This document shows positions 22,870 through 34,984 of a DNA stretch of 64,000 nucleotides, piece after piece (the first letter of the stretch is position 1; the number at the start of each line of letters is the position of its first letter). This stretch comes from Atherinomorus stipes (taxonomy: Eukaryota; Chordata; Actinopteri; Atheriniformes; Atherinidae). The notes below the pieces were generated by a model. The model saw nothing but the letters and a program-made list of their open reading frames with translations, had not been told where the DNA came from and did no database searches. The DNA lies in assembly GCA_023101725.1 (NCBI GenBank), contig JALJCO010007141.1:124001-188000 (forward strand), given 5' to 3'. Both the position numbers and the translations under genes were made by a program.

Positions 22870-23240
22870 AGAGGTAATGAAATGAAGAATACTTATCCCA
22901 GAAGGGAAATTCAACATTGCAAAAAGCTCACTCTTTTTTTTTTTTTCTTTTTAACAGTATTACATTTAACTTTTATAACACCTTTTTAACTTATATAACA
23001 ATAATAAGTCAGTCAGTCAGTTATGTTCTTTAGGGTGATGGCTGCTGGCAGGAATTAATTTCTGTACCCCTCCGTCCTACACCATATATAATGCTATATA
23101 CAGAATATAAAATAATAATTATTAAACAACAGCTACAGCAGGAATCCCTGCAGAGGCAGAGAAGAGGCCAGTTTACAGGACATGGATGAGGAGTTGCGGT
23201 TGGAGCAAATGAAACCTTTAAGATAGTTCGTAACATCTAT
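22870..23240 (-). mobile_element. Possible LINE/SINE 3' end
   Basis: The plus strand reads ATGAAATGAAGAATACTTATC then CCAGAAGGGAAATTC. In reverse this is the GAATTTCCC...GGGATAAGTATT 3'-terminal motif followed by a pentamer-like tail, as at the end of the retroposon at 58202. The remaining sequence includes a short GTCA repeat near 23009-23021 and has no coding capacity. Confidence 0.4.
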
Positions 23241-23429
23241 TAAGCACGGAGTGCGCACATGTGGCACAGTACCTGCAGCTCCAGCGAAGCCGAGGGTCCA
23301 GTGAGGAGCAGCACTGACAGATCCAAGCTAAAAATATGAGACTAGGAAAAAGGAATTCCATTTTCACACTAATATCCCACAAATACAGCAGGAAGAGAAC
23401 AACTATGGCTTTACTCCATACTTTATATC

Positions 23430-23830
23430 ACCGAGGGAAGAATGAATGGAGAAAAGTATAGAGACATTCTGGACCAAAATCTGCTGCCACCTGCAGCTGC
23501 TGAAGATGAAGAGAGGCTGGATCTTTCAGCATGACAACCGAGCACACAGCCAAGGAAACACTCAACTGGTTTAAGATAAAGAAAATAAAAACTGCTGAAT
23601 GGCCCAGTTGATCACCCCACTTGAAAATCTTTGGAAAGAACTGATGATCCAAGTTCACAGAAGGGGCCCCCAGAACCTTGAAGATTTGAAGAAAGTTTTT
23701 GTGGAAGAATGGGCCAAGCAATATATTCCACTGGTTTCTCCATACAGGAGGCGTCTGAAGGCTGGAATCATCAACAAAGGTTTTTACACGAAATATTATA
23801 TACATTTCAGTAAGTGTATTCAATACATAT
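23430..23830 (+). pseudogene. Tc1-like transposase, C-terminal DDE region (degenerate)
   Basis: Across shifting frames the plus strand shows QHDN followed by an AHTAKETLNW-like run, a PSxSP..LENLWKELM block, then EDLKKVFVEEWAKQ and RRLKAGIINKGF. These are the second D motif (QDN/QHDN), the N-P-I-E-x-L-W region and the C-terminus of a Tc1 family transposase. This family differs from the copies at 18.8 and 29.7 kb. Frameshifts and stops make it dead. Downstream CATTTCACTATATCACTC resembles the element's 3' region but no terminal repeat was placed. Confidence 0.65.
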
Positions 23831-23870
23831 TTCCTGTCATTTCACTATATCACTCATAACTTAATTTATG

Positions 23871-26800
23871 GACATAAATGTTAGGATTTCTTGGTATGTG
23901 TGCATTACTTGGGTTGTTGCCAACATCTGGTAAAAATTTCATGTCAATAGCTCAATGAGCTACTTTTTTTTCAGAAATATATTTTCTGAAAAAAATGTTG
24001 ACATGCTCAACACTCCCCCCACTGTATTTGAAAAAAATCAACAAGCATAATACTTGTCGTTTACTTATCAAAGTGGCAAACTAGGCTGTTAACTCACCCA
24101 TAATGGCCCCCACTTTCATTGTCCCCACCTCTTTCACATGGATTATTGTCATCTGGAGCACAAGGATAACCATTATCCTTATTTTCACTCATTCCCAAGC
24201 ATATATATGTTCCAACACACAAGCATTTGTCTTCACCTCATTGTTTGCACTTTTGATGGCTTTTGGATGATGCTTGAGCAAAGTTAGTGCTGGAATGGAG
24301 CATTTTCTTATTTTCCATCGGTGGTTTACAGTATGTCAAATGTTTGTATATGCCAACAGCCACAAATTCGGTTGTTTGGGAGTTTAAAGTTTCTTCTTAC
24401 AGAAGAGATTGTGTGAGAAGCTATTGACTGTCTGTTCTAATCCTCTGCTTTGTTAACTCAAATGCTTGTAAGACTCTGCAGATATTTTTGTCAACAAAGT
24501 CTAGAAAATAACCATCATACTCAGAGATGCTTCTCTATTGTTGGCTGATGGCTAAAGTGGCTTTTTCTGAAGAAGTGAAGTGAATTTAAACAAACTTTCT
24601 AATTGATCATTGATTGTGTGCTCATTAGGCAGGATGCAACTAAGGGTGTAGCCTCCAGTCAGTGGTATTGAGTCCACTCTGTCAGCTTATGAGAGCCCAC
24701 TACACTGACAACTTATTTAAATAGGCCACTCTGATCCAAACCACTTGATGATCCCTTTATGTCTACCTGGGCGCTGCTTTGTCTCCCTTTTATGGCTCCA
24801 TTAAGTGTCATGGTTAAGATCCCTTAAAGAGTCGTGCCAAGACAGCAGCAATGACTGCAGGACTGATAATTGCACTTAAGGTTCCTTCCTATTATGTGCT
24901 TGTCGAACAGCAATATAACACTTTGCCATCTGTTTGTGTTAGTGTTAATCATATCTGTTCTCCTGCAGTATTGTTCCAGATGGCTCCTATAATTGCATTG
25001 TTTTGTCTGCAGATGTTTGATGGTGCAGTTTTGCAGCACAGCCAGCTGTGGGCTGATAAAGCGCCGGAACAGTTAATGGAAATATAACCCTTTTTCCAGG
25101 CAGGTTCCAAGCTTTTTTCTCACCAGCTACCCAAACACTGTAATTGCCACTAATGGGTGAGGATAACCAGTGGATGACTTGGAGCGGTATTAGCATAGTT
25201 TCACAATCCAAATTTAAACCATGGCAATGCTTGGATTCACTATGGTGTGAAAAATTGAATGGCTTGGCACTTGAGTGCTCCAAATATACATTATGCAGGA
25301 ACTTCTCATTATTTTGGATGGAGGGAGTGAGCATATACTACAGCAGCAGGAACAATAGCGGCAGGGGTTTCAGTTCCAGGGATTAAGTTCTTGCAGAGGT
25401 TCGCTTGCTGCCCTGTTTGTTTTACAATATATCAAGTGGCTGGAAATATCCAGAGCATACTAAATGAAACCATTTCAGTCTTATCAAGGCAGCAGCACTG
25501 CAATAGTTGACATGTGAGAGATTTTCCATGAATTTGAAGAGTCACATAACCCTTACAGCTTATAAGTAGAATATGGGACAGTGGCTGAATGGACCGCCTG
25601 CGCCATGAAATGCTGAAGTGCAGCCTATTTTCCCTAATCGCCTGCGTGAGCACAACGCAGCTGATTCAATCTGAATTTGACAAATGTTGCTGACTAGAGG
25701 ACAGCTCTGGCATCCTGCATAGCGATTTTGAAAGCGGCCTCATTTTCCTCCTCCATTGTCTGCACAGCAATAACGTCTGCGATGAAGCAGGATCACATTA
25801 CCCCGCAGACACCTGGGCATCAGCTGTGTCGTCTCCAACACGGGTGTGGGGAAATGAGGGTCACTGAGACTCTCCCAGTCTCTGATTCATCTACTCAGAT
25901 GAGGCAAAGGTCACAACATGATCCCAATCAGCCAGGAATTCTCTCAGGAGCAGGTTGAGGATGATACAGAGAATACTAATTTCTGAATTAAGAGTGGTTT
26001 ATTTGTCTGGTATCAAGTCTGTAAAGCCTTTCATTGCAGATCAGAAAGCACATCCCCGGCATTCAGGGTCGAGATGTCTCTGCTGAAAGCTTGGATTCAG
26101 CACATTTCTCTGCTTTCCACTCATTTAATGAATTGTAACTGTCATTGTACCAATCACAAAGGAGACAGCGACAAAAGAAAGCAGCAACACAATGCTAATC
26201 TCACCGTGAGAAGGCGCGGCAGGCCATGTCGTGTTAGGAATCTCATTTCCTTTGTGCTCTCTGAATCAACTTCCGAATCTGTTTAATTAAATCATGTATA
26301 ATTCAGGACCTCAGCCCCACCAGTTTGCACGAGACCTAGGCTTTCTTCTGGGCGGTACAACGTATACAAAGGGAGTTTTAAATGCCTGTGTAGCACGTAG
26401 AGTTTTCATTACGTTACTAATGAAGCCACAGACGTCTGCGGGTTGAGTGAACCTGACAGCTAGGAGGTTGGATCGGGGGCTGCTTGTAAACCCTCCAATC
26501 AACGGCTGGAAAAACACCATCTCCACCCACGTGTGAGCACAGAAAGCTCTTTTCCTGCAGGGGAGAAAAAAATACAATGAATGATGACTAGCAGAAGCTT
26601 ACAGGAGGTGATCAGAGTGGACGGTAAAATGAAGCGGTGCAATGACGAGCTGAATATCTGCAATGGGTCAGGGCACATGAAATGGAAAATAACTAATCGC
26701 TGGCATCATAATAGCCCCCAGAAAGGGTGTTTTGTCTCCATTTTCAGCAAAGTAGGCAATTTAGGGGTGATTTAAGATGGAAAAGCAGGGAAAGAAGCCA

Positions 26801-28046
26801 AGGACTGACATGAAGCTTTACCCTTACCGAAATGTTGCTTAATCTATCATACATGCCGCTGTGATTAGGGACAGTAAAAATCATTTGAGTACATTTCAGC
26901 CTCTGCCTCATTTTTCCAGCTTCTCCACTAAAAGTGATCCCCCCCCCCTAACTTGGTTTCTGTTTTTACTGAATCAGCACTTTCGTTTCAACAGCTCAAT
27001 GACCTGCTGTATTTGCCTTTTTCCACCAATCAGATGTAAGAGTGAAACATGCTTACGGTACCGCTTTTAAATCACTTTATTGTGCACTGCTTTGAAAAAT
27101 GTCAATACCACTGTTGTCAAAGTAATTTAGTTACATGGCCTTTTTTTCTCTCTTTTGGCCTGAAGACAAGCGAGTGAACGAACATCGAATTGAAACGTTC
27201 AGCTTCAATATTTGAATCTTGCTCTGGACCTGCTGCTCAGATGCCTGCTGAGGAGACATCCTTATGGCCATTTAGGAGCTCGGGGTGTTCACATCACATA
27301 AGGGCAATGCAGAAACAGCAATGTTACAATTACTGCTCACAATATTTGCCATAAATTTCTTGAAGCTAAAAATACATAATTGATGACTTCATAATAGAAA
27401 TTTCAAATCAATCAGTTTGAAGCTGCCCTTTATTGTGCTTTGGAAATGACATCCAAGCCCTGGGGTCATCAAATGAAGCTGTCAGGGAGCGATGATAAAC
27501 TACGGCTACACCTGCTTGATTGGCTGAATAAATCTCTGTAAATGTAATTCACTTTTGGGGAAACTGGTATTTGGATTGTTTTGCATTATTTCACCTTCAG
27601 ACAGGCTCTCTAGACGTTATTGACGGTTGCTAAGCAGCTGGAACAGTTCACATGGGAGGTACTGTAAAAAAAAAACATGAGTTGTCGACTCATTTGTTGG
27701 AGCGAAGGCAATCGGATTAGCACTGACTCGGCATCTGAGGCCAAGTGTTTTAATGACATGATATGGATTTTTTTTTTCTTTTTAAATGAGCTTTCATAAA
27801 TCAGCAGATTCTGTCAATGACTTCCATGTCCTAACTATGAGAATATTCCCTGTATCAGCTAAATGGAAGCAGAACCAGCTTTGAAGTCTGTACAGCCTTT
27901 ATTTATGTTGTATGTTCAGAAAAAAAGGTTTGCTGTTGGGAAGTCAAAAAAATCTTTTTCAGCTTCCACACACCAACTACCATAGAAACTAGTTCAGAAT
28001 CTGCATCAGTGAGAGTTGGATTGTGGGGCGGTATCACTGCTTAACA
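23871..28046. other. Element-poor stretch without recognised genes
   Basis: About 4 kb with no transposon termini that I recognise, no long frames with domains and balanced composition. Short microhomopolymers occur (C run near 26940). The absence of repeats in an otherwise repeat-dense window makes conserved non-coding elements plausible here, but this cannot be shown from one sequence. Confidence 0.4.
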
Positions 28047-28048
28047 TA

Positions 28049-28577
28049 CAATTGTGCTTAAAAAGTTAACATACCATCCCGTTAAAGAAAAGGCTAAATT
28101 CACAATAGTAATTCAAATAACACAAAACTGAAAAAAGCAATGAAAAATCAGAATTCACTAAATTATAATCTAGTAAAATAAAAACTCGATTTTGAATTTT
28201 TGTTCGAAAAATAATCTAAAAAAGCAAACAACACTGTCCCAGACAAACTAAAGCACCTTGCTCATGAGCAGTGTGTCAAAATACATGTCAACAGGTGTAA
28301 AAGTCTTATTGAACATTACAGAAAACACTTGATTGCAGTGATGAACTCCATGGGTTGCCTAACAAAATTTTAGCTCGGGAGCCCCACCGTGCTTGTTTAC
28401 TTGTTTCATTTTTTGTTTGTTTGATTTTAATATTTCTCTTGAGCCACAATGCAAAATCAATGTCATGACTTTCAGAACATTTTTATTCACTACTTTTTTC
28501 CATTTCAACTTATTTCAGCGGCAGCTGATTTTTTTCTGTCCTTAATGGAAGGGAATGTAAACTTTCAAGCACAACTG
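28049..28577. mobile_element. Tc1-like non-autonomous element (529 bp)
   Basis: Left end CAATTGTGCTTAAAAAGTTA and right end (reverse complement) CAGTTGTGCTTGAAAGTTTA, flanked by TA on both sides (28047-28048 and 28578-28579), as expected for Tc1/mariner. No transposase frame. The same family is seen at 52809-53437. Confidence 0.85.
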
Positions 28578-29112
28578 TAAATACACGTTTGAACTGCCAG
28601 ACCATGGTAACACCAACAAAGTTTAATTGTTAGCATTGCATCTAGTTTTTATAAAGCCTAATGAAAGAAAAGGAGAGTCATTAAATAATCTTGATTTAAC
28701 ACTAGACCCCTCTCCATAATAGTCTTACTGGTCCCAGCTGCAACATGTCAAGTAATATTGTGGTACATTAAAAAAGGTTAACAAACATTTCTCCATCTTG
28801 TTCTGTGTGTCAAATTTACAGATATACAGCCTGCCCATCTGAATAGTACATAGCATAGACTCCCTCAATCTTTCCCCAACATTTTGTTCTGAAGATCCCG
28901 AATGAGCAAAGTTCTTTACAATCTGTCATTGAGTTTTTACCAAAGTGGTGAGTTGTGACACATCTTTGCTTGGAAAGACTAAAGACTTGGTGGATGCTCC
29001 TTTTATACCCAATCTTGACACCCTTACCTGTACCCAATTTTTTTTAAACTTTTATTTCCAACCCATTTTTTTTTACTTTTATTTCTAACCACAATTCTAA
29101 AGCAATATAAAA
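28578..29112. other. No gene; partial repeat sequence
   Basis: Non-coding. Near 29077-29108 is a block (TTTTATTTCTAACCACAATT and following) repeated directly at about 29451-29483, which suggests that the intervening Tc1-like element is part of a larger rearranged repeat. Confidence 0.4.
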
Positions 29113-29114
29113 TA

Positions 29115-29608
29115 CACAGTTGTTCTCAAAATTATTCATACCCTCCAATTAAAGAAGGAAAAAAAATCATCTGTCAGTGATATAAGTTAAAATTAACAAA
29201 AATTCTATTAAAATCATGACACTGATTTTGAATTTTGGTTTGGAAGAAATATTAAAACACACAAAAGATAAAAACAAGTAAACAAGCATGATGGGGATTT
29301 TGTTGAGCAACATATTGAGTTAATCACTGCAATCAGATGTTTTCCGTAATGTTCAAAGAGACTTCTTCACCTGTTGACAGGTATTTTGGTCAACTGTTAA
29401 CGGGAAAGGTGTGCTAATGTATCTAGGACAGTTTTTTTTTCTTTTTTTTACTTTTATTTCCAACCACAATTCTAAAGCAATATTCCATTTCACTAAGTAA
29501 TAATTTTTCAAATTTTCATTGATTATTAGTTTCTTGTTATTTTAATTACTGTTGTGAATTTAGCCTTTTCCTTAATTGGAGGATGACTTAATTGTGAGGA
29601 CGACTGTG
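29115..29608. mobile_element. Tc1-like non-autonomous element (second type)
   Basis: Left end CACAGTTGTTCTCAAAATTA; right end, read in reverse, CACAGTCGTCCTCACAATTA. Inner matches continue (TCATACCCTCC / TCATCCTCC). A TA precedes the left end; the right-hand TA is not clear. Internal sequence (TGATTTTGAATTTT, CAACAGGTGAAGAAG in reverse) is shared with the copies at 28049 and 52809. Confidence 0.6.
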
Positions 29609-29686
29609 TCTGTATGTGTATGTACAGTATGTATGTAGTATGTTTGTCTTTTTTTTGGTGAGGGGCACATTTTATATTGTTCTATG

Positions 29687-30795
29687 CAGTGGGTACGGAA
29701 AGTATTCAGACCCCTTTAAACTTTTCACTCTTTGTTTCATTGAAGCCGTTTGCCAAAATCAAAAAAGTTCATTTTATTTATCATTATTGTACACTCAGCA
29801 TTCCATCTTGACAGGAAAAACAGAAATGTAGAAACTTTTTTGCAAAGTTATTAAAAGAGAAAAACTGAACTATCACATGGTCATAAGTATTCAGACCCTT
29901 TGTTCGGAACTCAGTAGAAGCTCCCTTTTGAGCGAGTACAGCCATGAGTCTTCTTGGGAATGATGCAACAAGTTTTTCACATCTGGAGTTGGGGATCATC
30001 TGCCGTTCTTTGCAGATCCTCTCCAGTTCTGTCAGGTTGAACAGTGGTGGACAGCCATTTTCATGTCACGCCAGAGATGCTCAATTGGGTTTAAGTCAGA
30101 GCTCTGGCTGGGCCAGTCAAGAATGCATGGTCCCAGAATTGTTCTGAAGCCGCTCCTTTGTTATTTTAGCTGTGTGCTTTGGGTCATTGTCTTGTTGGAA
30201 GGTTAACCTGAGTCCTGAGCACTCTGAACAGGTTTTCTTCCAGGATCTCTCTGTACTTGGTTGAATTCATCTTTCCTTCAACTGCAACCAGTCGTCCTGT
30301 CCCTGCAGCTGAAAAACACCCCCATAGCATGATGTAATTACAGAAAATACAGGTAGTGTGGAGCAGGTGTGTCATCTTAACCCAGAAGTTCCAAAATTGG
30401 TCCCATTGTAAACAAGCACTTTGCCACACTTGTCACAGCTCACAAGTCCAACTCTTTGCCTTCTTTGTAACTATTTTAAAGTCTTTCCAGGTAACTGATT
30501 TTCCCTTTTTTTTTCTTTAACTTCATTTTCTCCAGCCTTAATTTTGTTACAAACCTCAGTTGCACTCTCCATCATGACTACCAAGTCCGGGTCTCGCTGT
30601 CTATTGAAACCTCAAAACCACCAGCTACTGCAAGATTTGCGTTGTGGGACCCGTGGGATCCCACTCCCAATGCAGGGCTCTAGCTGAGTGTATATTAATG
30701 AGAAATAAAATGAACTTTTTTGATTTCAGAAAATGGCTGCAATGAAACAAAGAGTGAAAACTTTAAAGGGATCTGAATACTTTGCGTACCCACTG
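29687..30795 (-). mobile_element. Tc1-like transposon (1.1 kb) with decayed transposase
   Basis: Termini are CAGTGGGTACGGAAAGTATT and, in reverse at the right, CAGTGGGTACGCAAAGTATT; TA follows the right end (30796-30797), while the left flank is TG. A second copy of the GTATTCAGACCC motif sits 200 bases inside the left end, as is usual for IR/DR-type Tc1 elements. The minus strand carries transposase sequence with stops. Confidence 0.85.
30050..30429 (-). pseudogene. Tc1-like transposase fragment
   Basis: The minus strand reads [20 protein letters not shown] then [14 protein letters not shown] (frame 30184-30429), and after a frameshift [19 protein letters not shown] near 30050-30090. These are the MxWG block of the DDE domain and the NPIEHLW box. 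The N-terminus is missing or replaced by unrelated sequence (about 30440-30690). Confidence 0.75.
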
Positions 30796-30797
30796 TA

Positions 30798-31845
30798 CTT
30801 TCTAGTTAGAGTGAAGTTAGGACATAAAGATATGGAGAACATTTTTTTTTATCCTGCTCCTTTTAATAAACATTCAAATAATTAAAAGATTGCAGATATA
30901 AGTGTTATTTTGGATTTCAGAAAACTTTGTTTTACTACGTCAATGCTTCCCAAGCAAACCTTCCCCTGACACATTCAACTACATGATATTTAAAAGTGTG
31001 TATATGGCAACCGAATCAGCTATCTGAGGGTGAAGTGTTGGCAGGTTTCTAAATGAGATTATTAGCAGTGAGATCATTAGCATACACAAACACAGGGGCT
31101 TATTATAAGGCAGCTGGACCACTCAGAAAAGTGTGTGACTCAGTCTGACCTCATTAGTGGGAGCATATGGGAGGCAGACCTGCATATCGTTGCTGTTATC
31201 AAGTTTCAGCGTGAAAGCCTGATGTAATCTCCACACTGGTAGCTCAGCCTAATAAACTGCTTTTGAAAAAAGAAGGCTGGAAGGGGTCTTTTTAGGCTGG
31301 TCTACTTTGTTCAGTGCTTCTCTAATCGGCTCTAACAGTCCAAGGACTTCAGGCTGTTTATCAGATAACTTCCGCAAGCTCCTCGTTAGTTTCTTGTCCT
31401 CTTGATGTTGTAATTTTGGCTCTGTGGAAATTAGAAACTAAACTATCTTATCTTTTTTTTAAACTTTAAAATAAAACTAAGGCACTTGAGAATGCACACC
31501 AAATAATAAACAAGCTTTTAAATAGTTTGGACCGAAGTGGTCCAAGTTATCATCTCTTTTCACAGATAATAACTTCAAGCAGAGAAAGTAATATGGAATC
31601 AAGCTCTACAGCAGTATACTGTTAAACTATTTTTTTTTAATTAAAACTATCCATGTTTCAGTCCTGAACTGTCTGTCCTAGAATGTTGATAAGATTAGTG
31701 CTAATTTTGTGCCTGAATGTGGTTAAAAAGCTTCTGCAGTTTAAGCTGTTTCTATCATTTAATTTCTAATCAATATTTTGGGGGGATTTTTGCATATTCT
31801 TATTTATTTGGAAGCTGTGTTGTTGTTTTTTCCCTAAAAAAAAAA
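30798..31845. other. No recognisable feature
   Basis: AT-rich, apparently unique sequence; nothing recognised on either strand. Confidence 0.45.
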
Positions 31846-31847
31846 AA

Positions 31848-31894
31848 CACACACACACACACATACACACACCCACACACACACCCACACACAC
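31848..31894. repeat. (CA)n microsatellite with CCA interruptions
   Basis: ACAC repeats interrupted by T and by extra C (ACCCACAC), preceded by a run of about 12 A. Confidence 0.97.
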
Positions 31895-31899
31895 CAACC

Positions 31900-32380
31900 A
31901 TACATTTATTCTCTTTAATAATGTTCATAGAAATGCATTAAAGATGCACACTAAGCTTTTGCAGATTTTCTCAGTAATGCACCCCCTGTCGATGGCTAGT
32001 CCAGCATCATCTTCATCCTACCTGCATTGTGAGATCTCTACAGCCAGTAAATCAGTGTCATGGGTGGTTCTTTTAAATAACGGTGACTGCTGTAGAAGGG
32101 GAAGAGAAAGAGAGGCCATTGCCAGCAGGTAGTGAGTAAAAACAATAAGAACTTTTATCAAAGAAATAAATAAAAGCACTAAAGTAACAAAAGTCCAAAT
32201 CAATTAAATTGATAAGATTAATAAAAAATATGTTCAATATGTAATATAAGGACTTGCTGTGGCTGGCGTCTCTCTCTTTGGCTTCATCAGCTCCATCCCA
32301 GGTCCGCGGTGGCTGCTCCTTCGGGTGTCCGCACTCCTCAGGCCATATAGACTCCCCTGGGACACCACAGTTGCTCTTCT
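31900..32380. other. No recognisable gene
   Basis: Non-coding sequence left of the hAT element. The frames at 32073-32477 (minus) span the transposon border and are not genes. Confidence 0.4.
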
Positions 32381-32388
32381 GACGAAGG

Positions 32389-32579
32389 CAGGGGTGTCCA
32401 GCTTTGGTCCTCGAGGGCCACAATCCTGATGGTTTTCCATGTCTCCCTTCTCCAACACACACCTGACTCAAATTCATAGGCTTTTAGATTCATTTAATTT
32501 GAGTCAGCTGTGCTGGTGCAAGGAAGCATGGAAAACCATCAGGACAGCGGCCCTTGAGGACCGACTTTGGACACCACTG
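32389..32579. mobile_element. Short hAT element (191 bp)
   Basis: Left CAGGGGTGTCCAGCTTTGGT and right, in reverse, CAGTGGTGTCCAAAGTCGGT; duplications GACGAAGG (32381-32388) and GACTAAGG (32580-32587), one mismatch. Strong internal complementarity (CCTCGAGGGCC / GGCCCTTGAGG; ATGGTTTTCCATG / CATGGAAAACCAT) makes it nearly a full hairpin. Related pieces lie at 56010 and 56350. Confidence 0.88.
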
Positions 32580-32587
32580 GACTAAGG

Positions 32588-33648
32588 CAACCACTCCTCT
32601 CGGCAGCAGTATCTCTGGCTGTAGTCCTCTTTCTGTGTCCATGACTGTCCTCCGACTCCCGAGCCACACCTCTCCTCCTCTGCCGCCACCACCTCGTCCT
32701 GAGCCCCGAGCCCGGATCCGGCATCCAACTGGCTGCACCACCTCCTCTTTCAGCGGCGCGTCATGCGCACCAAATCGCACCCATGTAATCAATGGTTTGA
32801 AACATATTGATCACGCCGCGGCACGTGAGCGGTCCGTCGTCGCTCCGGCATGTCGTGCTGCTGCGCTACAGATACGCGCCATTTCTATTTTTGACGCTCC
32901 ACGCACAGACACCGCGTCAATATCAGTAGTTCAGATCGAACCAGACAGGAAGTCAGACACAGGTTTAGTGTAAAATATCCGGTAACTTCCTAAACAAAAG
33001 CCACCGTGCAGCTTAAACTGCTGAACTACCTGAACATGACAGCATCTCCGTGTCCACAAGGTTACAGTGAAATAAGAAACCATGACGCACAAACGTGTGG
33101 ACAAAATGAACCATTTGGATGAGAATCACAGGCGATCTAGCAGTCCTCTCATGATTTGGTGATGTCACGAATCTAACAACAGCTGGTGCACTCGCGTGTG
33201 CGCTGCGCGGCCGCAAAATGAACGGTGTAAATGCTCGCGCCGAGGAAGTAACAGCAAAGCCTCTGCGCTCACGTCACGGACCAGGTGTAAAGCCGGGGTC
33301 AGTCCTTTCGTCTCTGGTTCTTCAATCAGTCAGAGGAGGAGCCCTTCTCTCCAGGTGCTGCCAATTAGTTCATTACAAACTACCATAGCTACCATAACTA
33401 CCAAACATGCTATAAACAAGCTAGTGCAGTTTCAGTGTCTGGCAGCACCCTTCTAGTTCACCTTGTGAAATCAGTCTTATCTTAACTTTTGTCTTATCTC
33501 TTGTTGTTTCTCTCTTTTCTTGTCTTCCTCCTATGTTTTCTTGCCATTTCTTTGCTAAATCAGCCACCATACACTATCCAAATTGCGCATTGTGTTTAAA
33601 TCTACTTGCTGCTAGCGTGTGATGTGGTGAATAAAGTGAAACTCAGCT
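32588..33648. other. GC- and CpG-rich stretch without recognised gene
   Basis: From about 32640 to 33300 CpG dinucleotides are common (GCGCGTCATGCGCACC, CACGCCGCGGCACG, GCGCTGCGCGGCCGC). This could be a CpG island or the CpG-rich core of an unrecognised repeat. The frames on both strands (32490-32792 minus, 32554-32973 plus) have no domain. Confidence 0.4.
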
Positions 33649-33657
33649 GCAAAGTCA

Positions 33658-34120
33658 TAGTCTGGTGCACCAGCCTATCACCATGTACGAGACACACAGC
33701 AAGTCTGTTTGGGCTCCCTCCATTAGAAAGGTTCCAGTGCGAGACGAGAGGCGGGACTAACGGGAACAAACTGAACTGGGGAGAACCGATCAGAGAAACA
33801 CGGAAGTGACGCAAACGTCTCTGTAAGATGACAGCCCTCAGAGAAGCAAGTTGTTAAGGTTTTAAGGACATGTGCAGCTCATTTAAGACATCAGAGAGGG
33901 CATTGTTATATAGTCCCTCAGCTGCGGCCACCATTCAGACTGTTTATGGTTAAAGAACTGAGTTGCTGAAAAAGACCTGTCGTAAAGTCCTGCCTCCCGT
34001 GCTGTGATTGGTCCGGTCAATTTTTTACCGGAGTGGAAATCACTTCCCAAAAGAGGGAACCCAGACTGACTTGCTGTGTATCTCATACATGGCGATAATT
34101 ATGGATGATGTACCAGGCTA
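33658..34120. mobile_element. 463-bp inverted-repeat DNA transposon with 9-bp target duplications
   Basis: Flanked by the perfect direct repeat GCAAAGTCA (33649-33657 and 34121-34129). The ends are TAGTCTGGTGCA and, in reverse, TAGCCTGGTACA; similarity continues for about 65 bases per arm (CACCATGTACGAGACACACA vs CGCCATGTATGAGATACACA). Nine-base duplications with long terminal repeats fit a Mutator-like element; an 8-base duplication (hAT) is possible if the outermost G belongs to the element. No coding capacity. Confidence 0.85.
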
Positions 34121-34129
34121 GCAAAGTCA

Positions 34130-34968
34130 TGCATCTTTTTGGAAGGAAAAATTGTAAAGTGAAGCCTCAGGGAGCCTCAAGATGCTGCTGGACAGGGCTC
34201 CATAGATGCACAAATAGATGTCACTGTGCCACACTGACTGTGTACTTACTGGACTAACGTGCTGCGCCAACTGTAGGTTTCTGAAGAGCTGAATTAAAGC
34301 TCGGTAGGCAGTTCCTTCCATCACCATCTTGGACGCATCGCGTTTCTCGTCACTCCCACAAAAAACAAATATGAGCAAAGAGGTGGAGCTAAGATGGGTG
34401 GGGGCTGTGAGTGCAGGGCGAATGGTGGACACCCATCAAACTGAGCTACCTGTAGCTTAGAGTTAACCGAGGTAGGCGGGCTAAAGGTAAGGCGTGCTGT
34501 TAGCTGGCCAAAAACTGATGTTGTGCTACTCGGCTGCAGGCTGAGGCCCTCCCAGGAGAAAGCCACCAGCCAACATTTTGACAAGTTTTTTTTTTATATG
34601 TGTATATGCTGTGGGGATCACATAATTATTAGTATTTATTAAATTACGTCCTTTTAGCCTACATAAAACTTTAAAATGTGCGATACAAAAAAACTTGCCT
34701 TGTGTTATTCACATATTAGTGTTATAATAATGCGTTAAAATCACACCAAGAAAGGAGCAAGAGAAACATGTTTTCTTGCAGTTTACTTTTTCTTTTCGTT
34801 CGAACAATAAATATATTTTTTTCAACAAAAAGGTTGAAATGACTGTTAATGACATAGTATAATAGTGAATTGTTGACTATTTGAAACAGTAATGGGATGA
34901 TAAACACTTATTTCTGGTATGAGGTGTCCAGACTTACCCATGAGATTGTTTAGGTAGGTTTATTTTCA
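34130..34968. other. No recognisable feature
   Basis: Non-coding sequence between the inverted-repeat element and the retroposon. Frames at 34127-34584 (minus) have no domain. Confidence 0.4.
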
Positions 34969-34984
34969 CAACTTCACAATTTTA

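Noticed and set aside
32554..32973. Protein-coding exon in the CpG-rich region
   Set aside because: Long frames occur on both strands from GC-rich composition; no domain or splice sites recognised.
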